Assembly: GCA_037042915.1 (NCBI GenBank)
Contig: CM073193.1
Location: forward strand, 3,286,001 to 3,350,000
Length of the DNA stretch: 64,000 nucleotides
Reading direction: 5' to 3'
From: Auricularia sp. M13
Lineage: Eukaryota > Basidiomycota > Agaricomycetes > Auriculariales > Auriculariaceae
The notes beneath the pieces are model-generated. The model saw only the letters and a list, made by a program, of their open reading frames with translations. It did not search any database and had not been told where the DNA came from. Below are positions 22,457-32,944 of the stretch, in pieces (positions within the stretch are counted from its first letter, which is position 1; each line of letters begins with the position of its first letter). Position numbers and translations under genes: made by a program.

Positions 22457-24034
22457 CTATGGCAGGCAGCCGACCTTGTCCTTGAGCAGCCACGGCTGCA
22501 CATTATGAAGCAGCATATCCTCTTGAACGATACGTCGCCGCAGGTCGGTGCGCATGTTGAGAGTGCGAAGCAGTCCGTGTACATACAGCTTTCCTGTGGT
22601 CGGGTCCTCGGGTAAGTAGGCGTGGAACTTCTACTGTAGGTCTGACGGTGGTTGTAACACACCCGTCATCACGGAAAAGAAGACCACGAAATCGAGCTTC
22701 TAAACCAATGATTAACAGCATAATCGAGCTGCGTGGTAACCGGCTTACGTGCGAAAAATATAAACTGCAGGCGACAATGGCAAACACCATGGGAAGGACC
22801 TGGGACTCCCAAGTCACATGGAAAATTCGATGTATGACCGCTCTGTCGAGTCTTTGGAGACCGGTGCGCGATTGGTAAATAAACAGAAGCACTAAGGATG
22901 GGTGAGACTGTGCGGAGAGTGAGCTCGTGGCTGACGACTCGCATACGGCTGTGATGGCAGAGTCCAATACTGCACGGACCATCAGGGCAATTGTCCGGTG
23001 GAAATGCGCACTACACACCTGCCGACCCGCCCATGAATAGTCCAACTGTAAAATATCGTATTGAGCACTGTCATCATGGCGTACTTCTGAAGAACATTGC
23101 GCCTACACATGACAGACACCTGTCGCACCGTGAGACTCCGACTTCAGGAGCACATATGAAACTCACTCTTGTGGTGTATTTATGGGCAAAGATGGGCTTC
23201 AGAAAGCATAAGGATGTGTGCAGAGGAGCAGGGGAATTGAATCTCACATCCTTCATGGCCTTCATATAGAACCTGACTGCGTATTCGCTCAGAACGGCGA
23301 TGGTCTCCGGGGGTCATGTCAGCATGGGTCTCTCAGCAGAACCAATCACGCACAAGGTAAAGATTGGCAGCAAGGGCAAGCAGGAGTATTGCACAAAGTA
23401 TTATGATAAGTATACGAGAGCGCGTCGCCTGGGGATGGTGTTAGCCTATAGATGACTAGCTGGATTGCAATTAGGCATACCCGCCAGCAACGATGAATAA
23501 AGAAGCCCTGGATAGCTAGGCCGCTGTAAGCAGCGAGCCTATGGCGGCGCGATGGCGATGATACTGCTCACCGTAGCATATGAGACCGTTGAGGATGAAC
23601 TCGGCCCATCGCAACTGCATGTATGTGCCCGAATGCTCTCGATACAGATCATTATATACTTGAAGATTAGACGTACAGAATCTGTTGACTGAGTGGGTGT
23701 CAGCTATAGGAGTCTGCGCACGAGCAGACTGGCGCACCCATGACGTTCGCCCCACGAGAACGCGCCAAGACTTGTACAGTTCGAGCGCTGTCTGCAGCCT
23801 GCATTACGCGTCAAGCAGTGCGCTCTAGCATCCAGCATGCACTCACGCGCTCAGGATGACGCAGGAGAACACAAACGCACTGAGGGATGTACTGTCCCCA
23901 CTGTGCCGGCTTTGGCTCCGGTGAGCTGCGAACTGCACGAAAGCGACTCCCTGTGACAACGACTGTGCAATGGCCGCCAGCCAGACTGCATTCACAGGTG
24001 CGAGATGCAGTACGACATCGAGGTCGACGCTCAT
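22457..24034 (-). CDS. DUF6534-like multi-pass membrane protein
   Basis: Broken into several short exons. Readable pieces in order: NAVWLAAIAQSLSQGVAFVQF; VYNDLYREHSGTYMQLRWAE; FFIHRCWR; a TM segment SRILIIILCAILLLALAANL; then ALMVRAVLDSAITA joined by a 54-nt intron to LLFIYQSRTGLQRLDRAVI and QVLPMVFAIVACSLYF; last KLYVHGLLRTLNMRTDLRRR. The order FxxRxWR - TM - SRTG - YxxxLLxxLNxR is characteristic of the DUF6534 family, which is expanded in Agaricomycetes. Its function is unknown. Several mid-gene splice sites could not be fixed, so a partly degenerate copy is possible. Confidence 0.6.
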
Positions 24035-24388
24035 GGTGGGTCGGGAGTAACCTGAAGCCTAATTTGCAGGCAAGCGTTAGCTTCAGCTACCGGGGGCGAT
24101 CAGGTCATGCTCGCGACGCGTCCAAAAGTCGTTAGAGCGGCCGGACTGAAGCGGTTGATAGATGAGTTGCGGGGCACGCATGGTTGTGGCGTCTGTGATG
24201 AATTGCAGGATGTGAAAGTCAAGACAGCCAAAAGGAGTGTTGTTACAAGAGAACAGCAAGAAAGCAGAACGGCGGCTTCCACACGTAAAATCCGTCCATG
24301 ACACAGAAAGCCCCGTCGCAATTATCCCATCGAATATCTCGTTTGCGTGTCTCCGAGTTCTATTGGTATTCGCATCTAGGCGAAGCCG
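24035..24388. other. Intergenic region, nothing identified
   Basis: About 350 bp between two minus-strand genes. No coding or structural signal was recognised. Confidence 0.4.
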
Positions 24389-25101
24389 TCATCGCGGCGT
24401 TTGGGTTGGACCTGCGGTGTACGAGAACGGCGCCGCAGCCTGGGTCGCGTCGTAGGCTGGCGCGCTATGATAGGGTGGTGGAGGCTCAGTCGGGGATGCG
24501 GATTCGCGTCCTGCAGCCGTCGGACCAGACACCCACTGCCCTTGTATCTGGCGCGTGGTGGGAAGCTGGCTGCCGTTCCGTTGCTGCTGCCTTCGCCGAC
24601 GAGTCCAGATGCTGTACCAACGCAGGACGAATACGACAAGTATGATGCCGGCTATTGCGCCGAAGAGAGCCCCGAGCACAGTGCCGGCAACAGGACGCCG
24701 CGACGTTGGCCGCGGCAGGGCTGGCAACGCTGGCGTTTGTATCGACGACCCTGAGTCGGTCAGGGTTCCCGCGACAGGCTGGATGATCGGGCCATGGGCT
24801 GGCGCTGTCGGCGACGGTTTCTGGGTGCTCGTGCGAGACCGTGTCTTGCTGCGCGTTTTGGACCTGCTGCGCGTCTTCGTATCTGAACTCGTTGGCGTCC
24901 TTGCCGGCACCTCGTCGCTTGCGTCAGAGTCTCCCGTAACGTCGGGCTGCACGTCGCTGGCGTTCGAATCCTGCTGGTCGTCGGCATTGACAGCGCTGCA
25001 TCTGCATCGACCAGCGTCAACGAGTAGCTCGATCGTCTGCGGCCATCGTACCGCACGAGCGCGACGACCAGCGGCAGCAACAGCAAGTGCACAGTGCTCA
25101 T
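24389..25101 (-). CDS. Secreted-then-anchored single-TM protein with Ser-rich stalk
   Basis: A 50-nt intron (25002-25051, GTACGA..GCAG) joins MSTVHLLLLPLVVALVR to CSAVNADDQQDSN, giving a clear signal peptide with likely cleavage after VNA. A Ser/Thr/Asp-rich stalk with an R/S/K/T repeat (KTRSRSKTRSKTRSRT) follows, then one TM helix (VLGALFGAIAGIILVVFVL), a basic stop-transfer stretch (RRRRQQQR) and a cytosolic tail with EPPPPYHSAPAYD. The PPxY-like tail could recruit a WW-domain ubiquitin-ligase adaptor (inference). Small proteins of this layout are common in basidiomycetes; the role is unknown. Without the intron the signal peptide and the body are in different frames. Confidence 0.65.
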
Positions 25102-25262
25102 TGCGAACGCTGGACACTGAGAGGCGGTATCATCGCTATAAATATTCAGCTCGACCTCCGGCCGCACGTTGCCGAGAAGCCGACGTGCCGGCTCAAGAAG
25201 CACAAACGGCCGCATAGGACAAACGGCCGCACCCAAGCCTCAACTGCAAGTATAGAACATTT

Positions 25263-26864
25263 TCATTCTGCCTCATTCTCGCCCAAGAGCACATCAGAAA
25301 AAAGGGGTCGAAAAATATCCCGGTCTGCGTCGAATATCTTCTTCGCATCCTGTTGGCAGTGGTGAGATTATGCTCAGGAAATAGGTTCCTACCGTCACCG
25401 ACCTGTCGCAGAGTGGGGCATATCTCTACTAGCTTGCTCAGAAGCACCCGGAGGCCCTCTTTGATGGCGTCACTTTCTACGAGGATATCAGCCGGTTGGT
25501 CAGACTGACGGCACAGATGATTCTGCTCACCGACGCGGCTGGGGTGATCAACACATTGTACCCATCCGCGGCATATCGCTGTCAGGATAACTTCACTCCA
25601 TACCCGTATTCTCGGATAGCAAACATCCATAAGGGTTTGCATGGCTTGTATCGATGACAGGTATAGCCTCGATGACACTTTTTGGTGGACATTGGCTGTC
25701 AGAGGGTAGAGGAGTTGAGGAACAAGTGCCTTCCGATCGCGTCATTTAAATACAGAGAGTGTACCAAGTGGGAATAATTTACTCACCTTGAGATATCGCG
25801 ATGTGGCTATTCCAAGCGCACGCATGATTAGTGGCAAGGCATCCACTGTAGCCTCGATGGTCTCTGCGTCCTGAGACGCATAAATCCAAATCCCTCCTAT
25901 GATATTCTTGCCGAGTAGATCAAAAAGTTTGTTGAGCCGGTCATTCGACTCGGGTTCGGTGAGTTTGTCCACGAGAGAGAGATAGGTGGGTATGCATATT
26001 CGCAAAAGTATCGGAGTTTCAGGGTTGTGCAGGTGGTAAAAGGTTTGACTGATCGTCTAAGGGTTTCCTAGGTCAGCAATTTGTGCGGAAAGCAGGAGGT
26101 TCAGCCACCTTGTCAAGCAGCACGCCTATTCCAGTGCGCCGCAAAAGACTGGGCGGTACCCTCCCCACCAAGCACGACGAGACCCGCAGGCCCCAGATCT
26201 TGAATATCGTCTCGTAGTCGTCCAAGAAGGTCATCATGGGTGGGATCAATAAGTGCCATAACTGCTCATAATCTGCGGGCTATATGCAGATAATGTCAGT
26301 ATGAGGATGATCTGGGAGGGGAATGATGACCTCAATATGTGTGGTACACCACAGAACAATAGCTGGCAGTCCAGGACGCTGCTTCCATGGCTGTTCGTCG
26401 TACAAGTCATGCGTGCCAGATGCGCCGCCTATGGGACGCGGGAGAGTTCGACCGGTAGAAAGATTGATTGACGGATGAGGAGTTTTTGCAAATGCAGGTC
26501 GCACATAATTGAGTAAGATATTTTGTATCAGTTCCGCGCGAGGAGGGGGGAGTGTTGTAAGTATTTCTAAACTTCGTCAGCCACCGTAAAGCGTTCGAAC
26601 TTTGCACTGACCTTGCGCCAGCGATCGAGCTGATTCGGACACCCAGCGTTCGTTCGTATCAAACGGCACGACCGTCGCTACGATTCGTGCTACCTCGGGA
26701 GTTGAGAGCTCCACTGCATTGAGTTGGAGAGCGCGACGCAGGTCTTCCAGGTGCCCCGCGGCCTCGGCTTTGAATAAATTTATTGCACCCCCGTGATCTG
26801 CCTGTTCTGAATCGTTTCCCACGAATGCCGCGGGGACTTGTAATGTGTCGAGGATGTGTTGCAT
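25263..26864 (-). CDS. TTI2: TELO2-interacting protein 2 (TTT complex subunit)
   Basis: The TTT complex (Tel2-Tti1-Tti2) matures PIKK kinases such as TOR and ATM/ATR. Visible: MQHILDTLQVPAAF, an intron after SLAQ, then QNILLNYVRPAFAK, a linker with EQPWKQRPGLPAIVLWC, a helical repeat region (IFKIWGLRVSSCLVG, LLRRTGIGVLLDKTI, NPETPILLRICIPTYLSLV, LPLIMRALGIATSRYL, YLSSIQAMQTLMDVCYPRI) and a short last exon DAKKIFDADRDIFRP ending GENEAE. The 'RP.F......EPWK...LL.W' layout and helical repeats fit TTI2. It is one of at least six exons. The start is taken at 26864; an additional upstream exon cannot be excluded. Confidence 0.75.
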
Positions 26865-27025
26865 GGACGGTTTCGTCGGCTAAAGCCAGAACTCTGTCCT
26901 CTCCTTTCATGCCCGGCGTCAATTTCACTGGCGGACGACGGTAAGTATGCTGCGGCCAGCAAACCTAGAAGTACCCCCTAACCCTTGTTCATAGCAATGC
27001 TGCTAGGCAGCGCAGTCGCGACGTT

Positions 27026-28710
27026 ATGGGCCAGAAACAACGAGATCACTTCCAAAGGCAACGACGATATGCCTTCTTCAAGCCCGAGCCCGCTACGACC
27101 AGCCAACCTGGAGCGACGAATGGTCCTCAAGGCCCACACGGAATAAATCTTGCTCACGCTCAAAATGCACTGCGCCGGCATCCTGATTACGACGAGAAGA
27201 GCCGCAGCAATGTTCAATCCTATTCGATTCCTCAGGCACACGGAATTCTGCATCGCAGTCCACATCCATCGCCCTCCCGGAAGCGAGCGCGCTCATCTAG
27301 GCAGCAGAATGACTTGGAAGACGAGGGTATGTTGGACTCGCCAGCCACCTTCTGAGCCATACGCAGTCTTTATACTACTGCAGCAGATGCTTTCGAAGCT
27401 ATGAGGCGTCGACTGATGGCGGCACAAAACCTTGTGGGCCTGGTCAGACGTATCCCTAGGAAAATACCAACATCTTCGACCATGTCGTCCTCGCCTTCAA
27501 ATCAGGTTCAGTTAACGGAGCAGTGCTCGTCTTGCGCTGAAGTTGTTCACAGGGACAATCGGAACGCGTTGTCGAACAGATACTGGACCACTGGCCGCTT
27601 ACAAACCCTTCGACTGGTTCTGCCTCAGAGCAGGATTCGGAGCCCCAGCACAAAGCCTTCATTCCGTCCCCGTCGTCGCCCGACGGTTATGCAACCAGTC
27701 CTCATTCTGTGTCCGGATCTGCTAGTGCTCTCATCGCGGATCCCTGGGTTGCGCTTCAGATGCAGACTCGTATTGAACTCGGCTCAGGAAGCTCCAGCCC
27801 GTGGCGAAGAGACCTGACGTTTCCTCCACGAGAAGGCTTCGATATTCCCGAATGCGCTGGACTCGACTTCCGGCTTGCCAGATATTCCCCTTCGCCGGAC
27901 CGCCTGCACCCATTTCCTCCTGAGGACGAAGATGCTGTCGGGAGTCCACATGCGCAATCTCCTGTCCAGGATTCGTTGCCGCTTCCTAATGCTCTTGATT
28001 ATTTGCTGAATTGCCGCACGTCGAGCGAGGAAGAGGCCCCTGCTGTTGATGCGCTGAGCTACTGGCTGGACGACACTGACGATGGTAATGGCTACGACAC
28101 GACTGCTGATGTCTCTATACCGCCAGCTACCATGCCTGAAGCGCATGCCCCAGTTAGAACTGTAGTGCCGTTCCGCCATCCGCACTCGGGGATAGACGAA
28201 ATCTTGGCCTTGCTCCCTGTCATTCCGCTCGCCCACATGAAGTCCTCAGACAGCCATACCATTGTTGCTTCTTCGTCACCGGCTCCGCGTGTTTCGCATC
28301 TACCGACTGCAGTGTCTGAGGATCGTCTCGTGCCACCACCGCCGCTTTGTGCTCTCGCTGACTTAGCGCCTACACAAGGCGAACGGTCATGCTCGCCTCT
28401 CAAGAACATGACACCTCTACGTGCTCCTGACCAACAGGCCGACAATGCTAGGCCGCTGTTAAATGCCCGTCCCAGCACACAGCTCGAATCCTCGACGCCG
28501 CCGCATACAATCATTGACAACATCATCGCTTCTGCCTTTCCCTCGCTCGCTCCATCGCCACGCCTACCAAATAATCATCAACGTGTATCATCTGAATCCA
28601 ACGATGCCATGAAGAGATCGTCAAAATTGGACAGCGAGGTTCTAGAAAAGCCACGGAATGGCGACATGGTTGACGCATCTCCCGTGTCTGGGATAGAGCT
28701 GAAACGATGA
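27026..28710 (+). CDS. Unrecognised Ser/Pro/Asp-rich protein
   Basis: Not recognised. It begins MGQKQRDHFQRQRRYAFFKP, is basic and Gln-rich, with SPSRKRARSS resembling a nuclear localisation signal. One intron lies at about 27329-27388, followed by ADAFEAMRRRLM. A second intron of 48 nt joins SSPSNQ to GQSERVVEQILDHWPL. The remaining roughly 360 residues are low complexity (many SP and PP pairs, acidic patches such as SYWLDDTDDGNGYD) and end GIELKR. No TM helix or signal peptide is seen. Composition suggests a disordered, possibly nuclear protein. It is divergent from TTI2 with about 160 bp between starts. Confidence 0.6.
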
Positions 28711-28860
28711 TGAAGATGAAGATGAGTAATTGTAGAATTAGGGATGTATTTGCAAGTAATAGTTCTAATATCACACGGGGCGATGTTACCTCCAGCTCAT
28801 TATTACAGACTGACATTGTCACTACACACGATGCAACACAGCGAGAGAATAGTGCGACAC

Positions 28861-31800
28861 TCAGCGTCCATCCACATCGTCCTCGTCGTCATCTCTGAGC
28901 ACGTCTTGGTCATCGTCATCGTCACCCCCAGATGCCGACTCCTCGTGCTTGGGGAAAGGACTATGGGCCTTATCCCAGTCGACACGTTCCGACGACGGCG
29001 TAAAGTCGTTGGCAATGAGATTCTCTTCGGCACTTGAACTGTCGCTGCTCCAGTTCTCGTCGCCATCTCCGAACACGCTGCTCCTGCTCGAGCCGCTCTT
29101 CAGGCGGTCGCGCCGCATGGAACCGAACGGAGACGCGAAGGACGCAAATGAGCGCGTCTTCAGCCGCGACAAGAAGCTGCCCGTCCGGCTCAACTCCTTC
29201 GGCGGCGGTGCCGGAGGCGGCGGAGACGGGACGCGTGGCGGCGACGTGCTGGGTGTGAGCAGGCTGCCCTTGTTTCTGCGGCGCGCGTGATGGTCACCAT
29301 TGACGGACGCGTGCTCCGCGGCAGGCGTGAGGTTGATATGCGGTGGCTGCGACTTCCTGAAGAACCGCGCCTCGCCATTCGCAAATGCCGTCTCCGCATC
29401 GGACTCGACCGGCACTTGGCCACGGCTTTCGACGGATGGGAATGGCGCAAGGCCGGAGTCGGACGGCCCGGCCGTGTTTCCCGTCTCGAGAGTCGCTGGC
29501 GCTGGAGATTTCGCGCGCAGTGCTCGGCGAACGTACAAGCGGCCTCTCAGAATTTCGCGTTCGAGCCGGGCGCGGTTCTCAATCATATGCAGCTGGAGAA
29601 CTCATTTTAGCGACGAACGCAACGAAAGTCGGGATGCGTACCTTGGGCCACGCGCCGCTTTGTCCCACGCGCATCATACGCTCCAGCTCTTGGTGATCTG
29701 GGTCGCTGAGAATATGGAACCAGTCGCGAATACGCGTCTTCGGCCATATACTGAGAGAACAAAACCATATCAGCGCGCGCAAATCACAGTATGTTCACAC
29801 TCACGTTACGACCCCATCGAAGCGCTGTAAGAATACACTGGACCAATCCTGTCCCAGTAACTGCGGAAGCAGCTCAAGATCTCTGATGACCTATCACACA
29901 CAGAAGTCAGGTTCACGGTCGGAGCTTGCGATTACTGGCGACCGACCTTGAAATTCTTGGTCAAGTCGAGCTTCAGGTATTGCTCCGCGGCCGAGAGGAT
30001 GAACCCGCCGCGCCAGCCTGGTGCGAGGTTCAACAATGCTGGCCGTACTGCAAAAGAAACGACACACCTTTGCCTTTGCGATGCGCCACCGGTCGACCGA
30101 TAGAGCCTCGAGGTGCGAAGAAGAACAAATGAACGTGTGGATTGACTTGACTGACAATCGGAAAATTGACTGCGCGAATTAGCTAGAAAAACGGGCTGTA
30201 CCCGTTGCACGTACCGTTGAAGAGCAGATTGAGAGACTGCAATGGAATATCGACTCTAAGACTACCGTCTCTGAATTTGGACCCATAGCTCCAAGGGATG
30301 ATATCGCCGCTACGAGTCTTCTGCATCAGGACGACAGGATTAAGGATGCCAGGCACCGCCGCGCTTGCGAGGAGCGCGCTCCAGATCACACAGTCGGGGG
30401 CGGTTAAGTAATTGAGCAATTTCGTTGGCCTGTTGCAGTTTCAGAAATAGCGACGCATAGTAATTGAGTGCACGCACGAATGCCTCTCGAAAGGAATGAC
30501 GCTGATATTGAGCACACGACCTGGAAGACGTCAGCCCTAAGAGCGTAGTACGACTTCAAGCCGTTATAGCTTACCGGTGGCCTCGTATGCTTCCCTAAAC
30601 GTAGTGGAACCTGGATCATTTATGAGCTGCTGCAAAGTGGGTATATGTTGCTAGAAAAGAACCTTTTGTAAACCAGTTGGCCTAGCGAGCGTCAATACCT
30701 GTGGCATAGTATAATGCACACTTCCTCACCTTCCTTGCCCATGTAACAGAGTCAAACCGGGCACCCGTGGCGCGGAACCGCTTAAACCACACGCGAAAGG
30801 GCTCATTATCTGTCGACGTAAGGTTGTCCGCCAGTCGCGGGACAAGTAGCTGTCGCAGCTCCTCGTCTGTACGGGTGCCAATGAGTGCAGCGATCAGGCC
30901 ACCGGCAGAGGTGCCGGCAATGACGCGGGGGATGAGGTTCGCATCCAAGAACGCCTTGACGAGACCAATATGGTAGTACCCGAATGAAGCCCCACCGGAG
31001 AGGCAGAGCGCAGACGAGCCAAGATTACGATTCGCAGTCCTGTATCGCTGTGAGTGAAGGTATATCGTTGAGGCGTATCAGCTGACCGGAAGAACCGACG
31101 CTTTTCTTCGGTGGTGAGCTTGGGGGTCCTCCGGACATATGCAAGCGATGTTTCCACCTCGGAAATATATGCTGCGTCCAGATATGTGAGATGCGTAATG
31201 AAAGGCGTGCCGATACAACTCACACTCTACGAGATTCTTCGTTCCATAGAATGTCTACATCGAAGACCGTTGGCTCTATGGTAAAGTAGAATATGGGGCA
31301 AACTTGCCTCTGAGTACAGTCGTGCGCTCTCGGTTCCCGCGAAGTTCGCGCGAATGCAAACCTCGAGTACGCCAAGCACCCCCCGAGCGTCGTCCTTCTC
31401 GCGAAAAGATCGCAAGGACCGCCGGACCTGTGTTGTGCGATTAGCCAGACTGTATGACGACTCGGTAGACGCTTACCTTCTTGACGAGCGCCCAGTCGTA
31501 GTACGGATCCTCGTCTTCCTGCACATCGCTCAGTGTTGACAGCAATGAGGGTAAGGGGTGCTCACCTTCTTCCAGAGGTCAAAGCCCATGTACTCGTCCA
31601 TAGTTTCAGCGGCATCCTTCCATTCCTGATACGTCCTCGCACGGCGCATCTCTCTCCGAAGCAATCCCTTGCGTCCCGACCCTGCAGAAACGTGAGCCTT
31701 GTACGGAACTGGCGTGAATCAGGGTAACGACTTGCAAGCAAACAGCCATTCTATAGCGTTGACGACTTGACGGATGAAGACGTATCTGCAGCATGGTGAG

Positions 31801-32369
31801 CACCGGCAGTGTGTTCGCATGCAGTTGGGCCACGCACAGTCCGAACTCGCCAAATATCCATAAGAACAAGAAGAACTGTGAAATGAACCGGTCAGGAGGG
31901 TGGTCGCTGCAGACGATCGGACCACGCACCAGCAACGGCCATCGCACAATATGATAACCCCATTCGCGACTTTTAGTCGCGCGGTCGTTCTTGCGCCTCC
32001 TAGTAGTATGTGGTGAGCAGCAGGCACAAGTGGCCAGTGCGATGCAGCCTACCGTCTCACGCGCGTATTGATTGGGGCGAAGTCGGACAAAGCGCTGACT
32101 TTGCGCACGCGGACGGGCGGGTGCGTGCCCGAGAAGCTGGGCTGGGGCGAGAGACCGTCGCGGGGCGAGGTGTCTGCGGCCGTGTCGTAGAGCGACTCGT
32201 CGTCCGCCTGCAGGGCCTGTTCGAACGCCAGAATATGGCTGCAAGACGGGCCACAGTGAGCATTCCGGAGTGGCACTGGCGAGGGGGCGCACTCTTCATT
32301 GACATAGTTGGCGAGGAAGAGCCGGTCGTCGGGTGGGCCGTCGTGCTCAGGCTGCTGGGTGATGGGCAT
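28861..32369 (-). CDS. Patatin-like triacylglycerol lipase (Tgl3/4/5 family)
   Basis: Lipid-droplet TAG lipase or lysophospholipid acyltransferase. The N-terminus (MPITQQPEHDG) is followed by a hydrophobic stretch (FLFLWIFGEFGL) and a DUF3336-type region (FREKDDARGVLGVLEVCIRA, then SEVETSLAYVRRTPKLT). The patatin core has a glycine-rich loop (LCLSGGASFGYYHIG), nucleophile elbow GTSAGG (about 30895) and catalytic-dyad Asp in FRDGSLRVDIP. The C-terminus is a Ser-rich tail with basic and acidic blocks (SRSSVFGDGDENWSSD) ending DDDDQDVLRDDDEDDVDGR. Multiple introns of about 50 nt. Family is confident; assignment to one yeast paralogue is not made. Confidence 0.85.
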
Positions 32370-32536
32370 GGCGGAGAGCCGGCGCCAATTTCACGTGTCT
32401 GCAGTGGTTCCGTCCAGAGAGCGTCTATGCGCAGCAGCAGCTAGAGCTATCCTATTACACTGGGCAGCGACGGAGAACGGAGAACGGAGAGGACGATCGG
32501 CTTTTCCCACGGCTCTCCGTCCCTTCAGCCACAATA
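32370..32536. promoter_or_regulatory. Residual upstream region of the TGL gene
   Basis: Sequence between the lipase start codon and the MITE, with GGAGAACGGA tandem near 32470-32490. Together with the MITE it forms the divergent promoter region for the lipase and SSL1. Confidence 0.4.
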
Positions 32537-32939
32537 GGGGGTTTCACGATGGCGCTTTTCGAGCCGTTTTCCGGCCGTTTTCGAGTCTGATTTCGAGTTG
32601 TTTTTGCATCCAAAACAGCCATCAAAAGGAGAACAAAAGTGTTTTACATCGTGAAACCCCCTTGGGAAAACCGAGTCAGTGAGCGTTTTCCCGGCCGCGT
32701 AGGATAGCCCTGAACGGTGAAGGATCGGGGGTCGGAAGCCCCGACTGGAGCGATGCCGAAAAACAGCGGGCAAAAAACGAAAGGGAAAAGAAAACGGGAC
32801 GAAAAGCAGCCTCGACGATTTGGCCGTTTTCGGCTTCCGCGTTTTTCCCAACGGTTTCGGGGTCCTGTCAAAAACATGTTTGAAAACGGATCTGAAAACG
32901 GCCGGAAAACGGCTCGAAAACGCCCATCGTGAAACCCCC
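32537..32939. mobile_element. Tc1/mariner-type MITE, about 400 bp, composite
   Basis: Flanked by TA dinucleotides (32535-32536 and 32940-32941). The left end GGGGGTTTCACGATGG... and the right end, reverse-complemented, GGGGGTTTCACGATGGGC..., are inverted over about 47 bp with few differences. No transposase reading frame. An extra inverted terminus (CATCGTGAAACCCCCTT, 32648-32664) lies inside, so 32535-32664 is a 130-bp unit with its own ends. This suggests a nested or rearranged MITE. The interior is rich in GAAAAC/GTTTTC motifs. Confidence 0.8.
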
Positions 32940-32944
32940 TAATC

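Noticed and set aside
24389-25236. Frameshifted pseudogene
   Set aside because: A canonical 50-nt GT-AG intron (25002-25051) joins the two frames and yields a sensible signal peptide.
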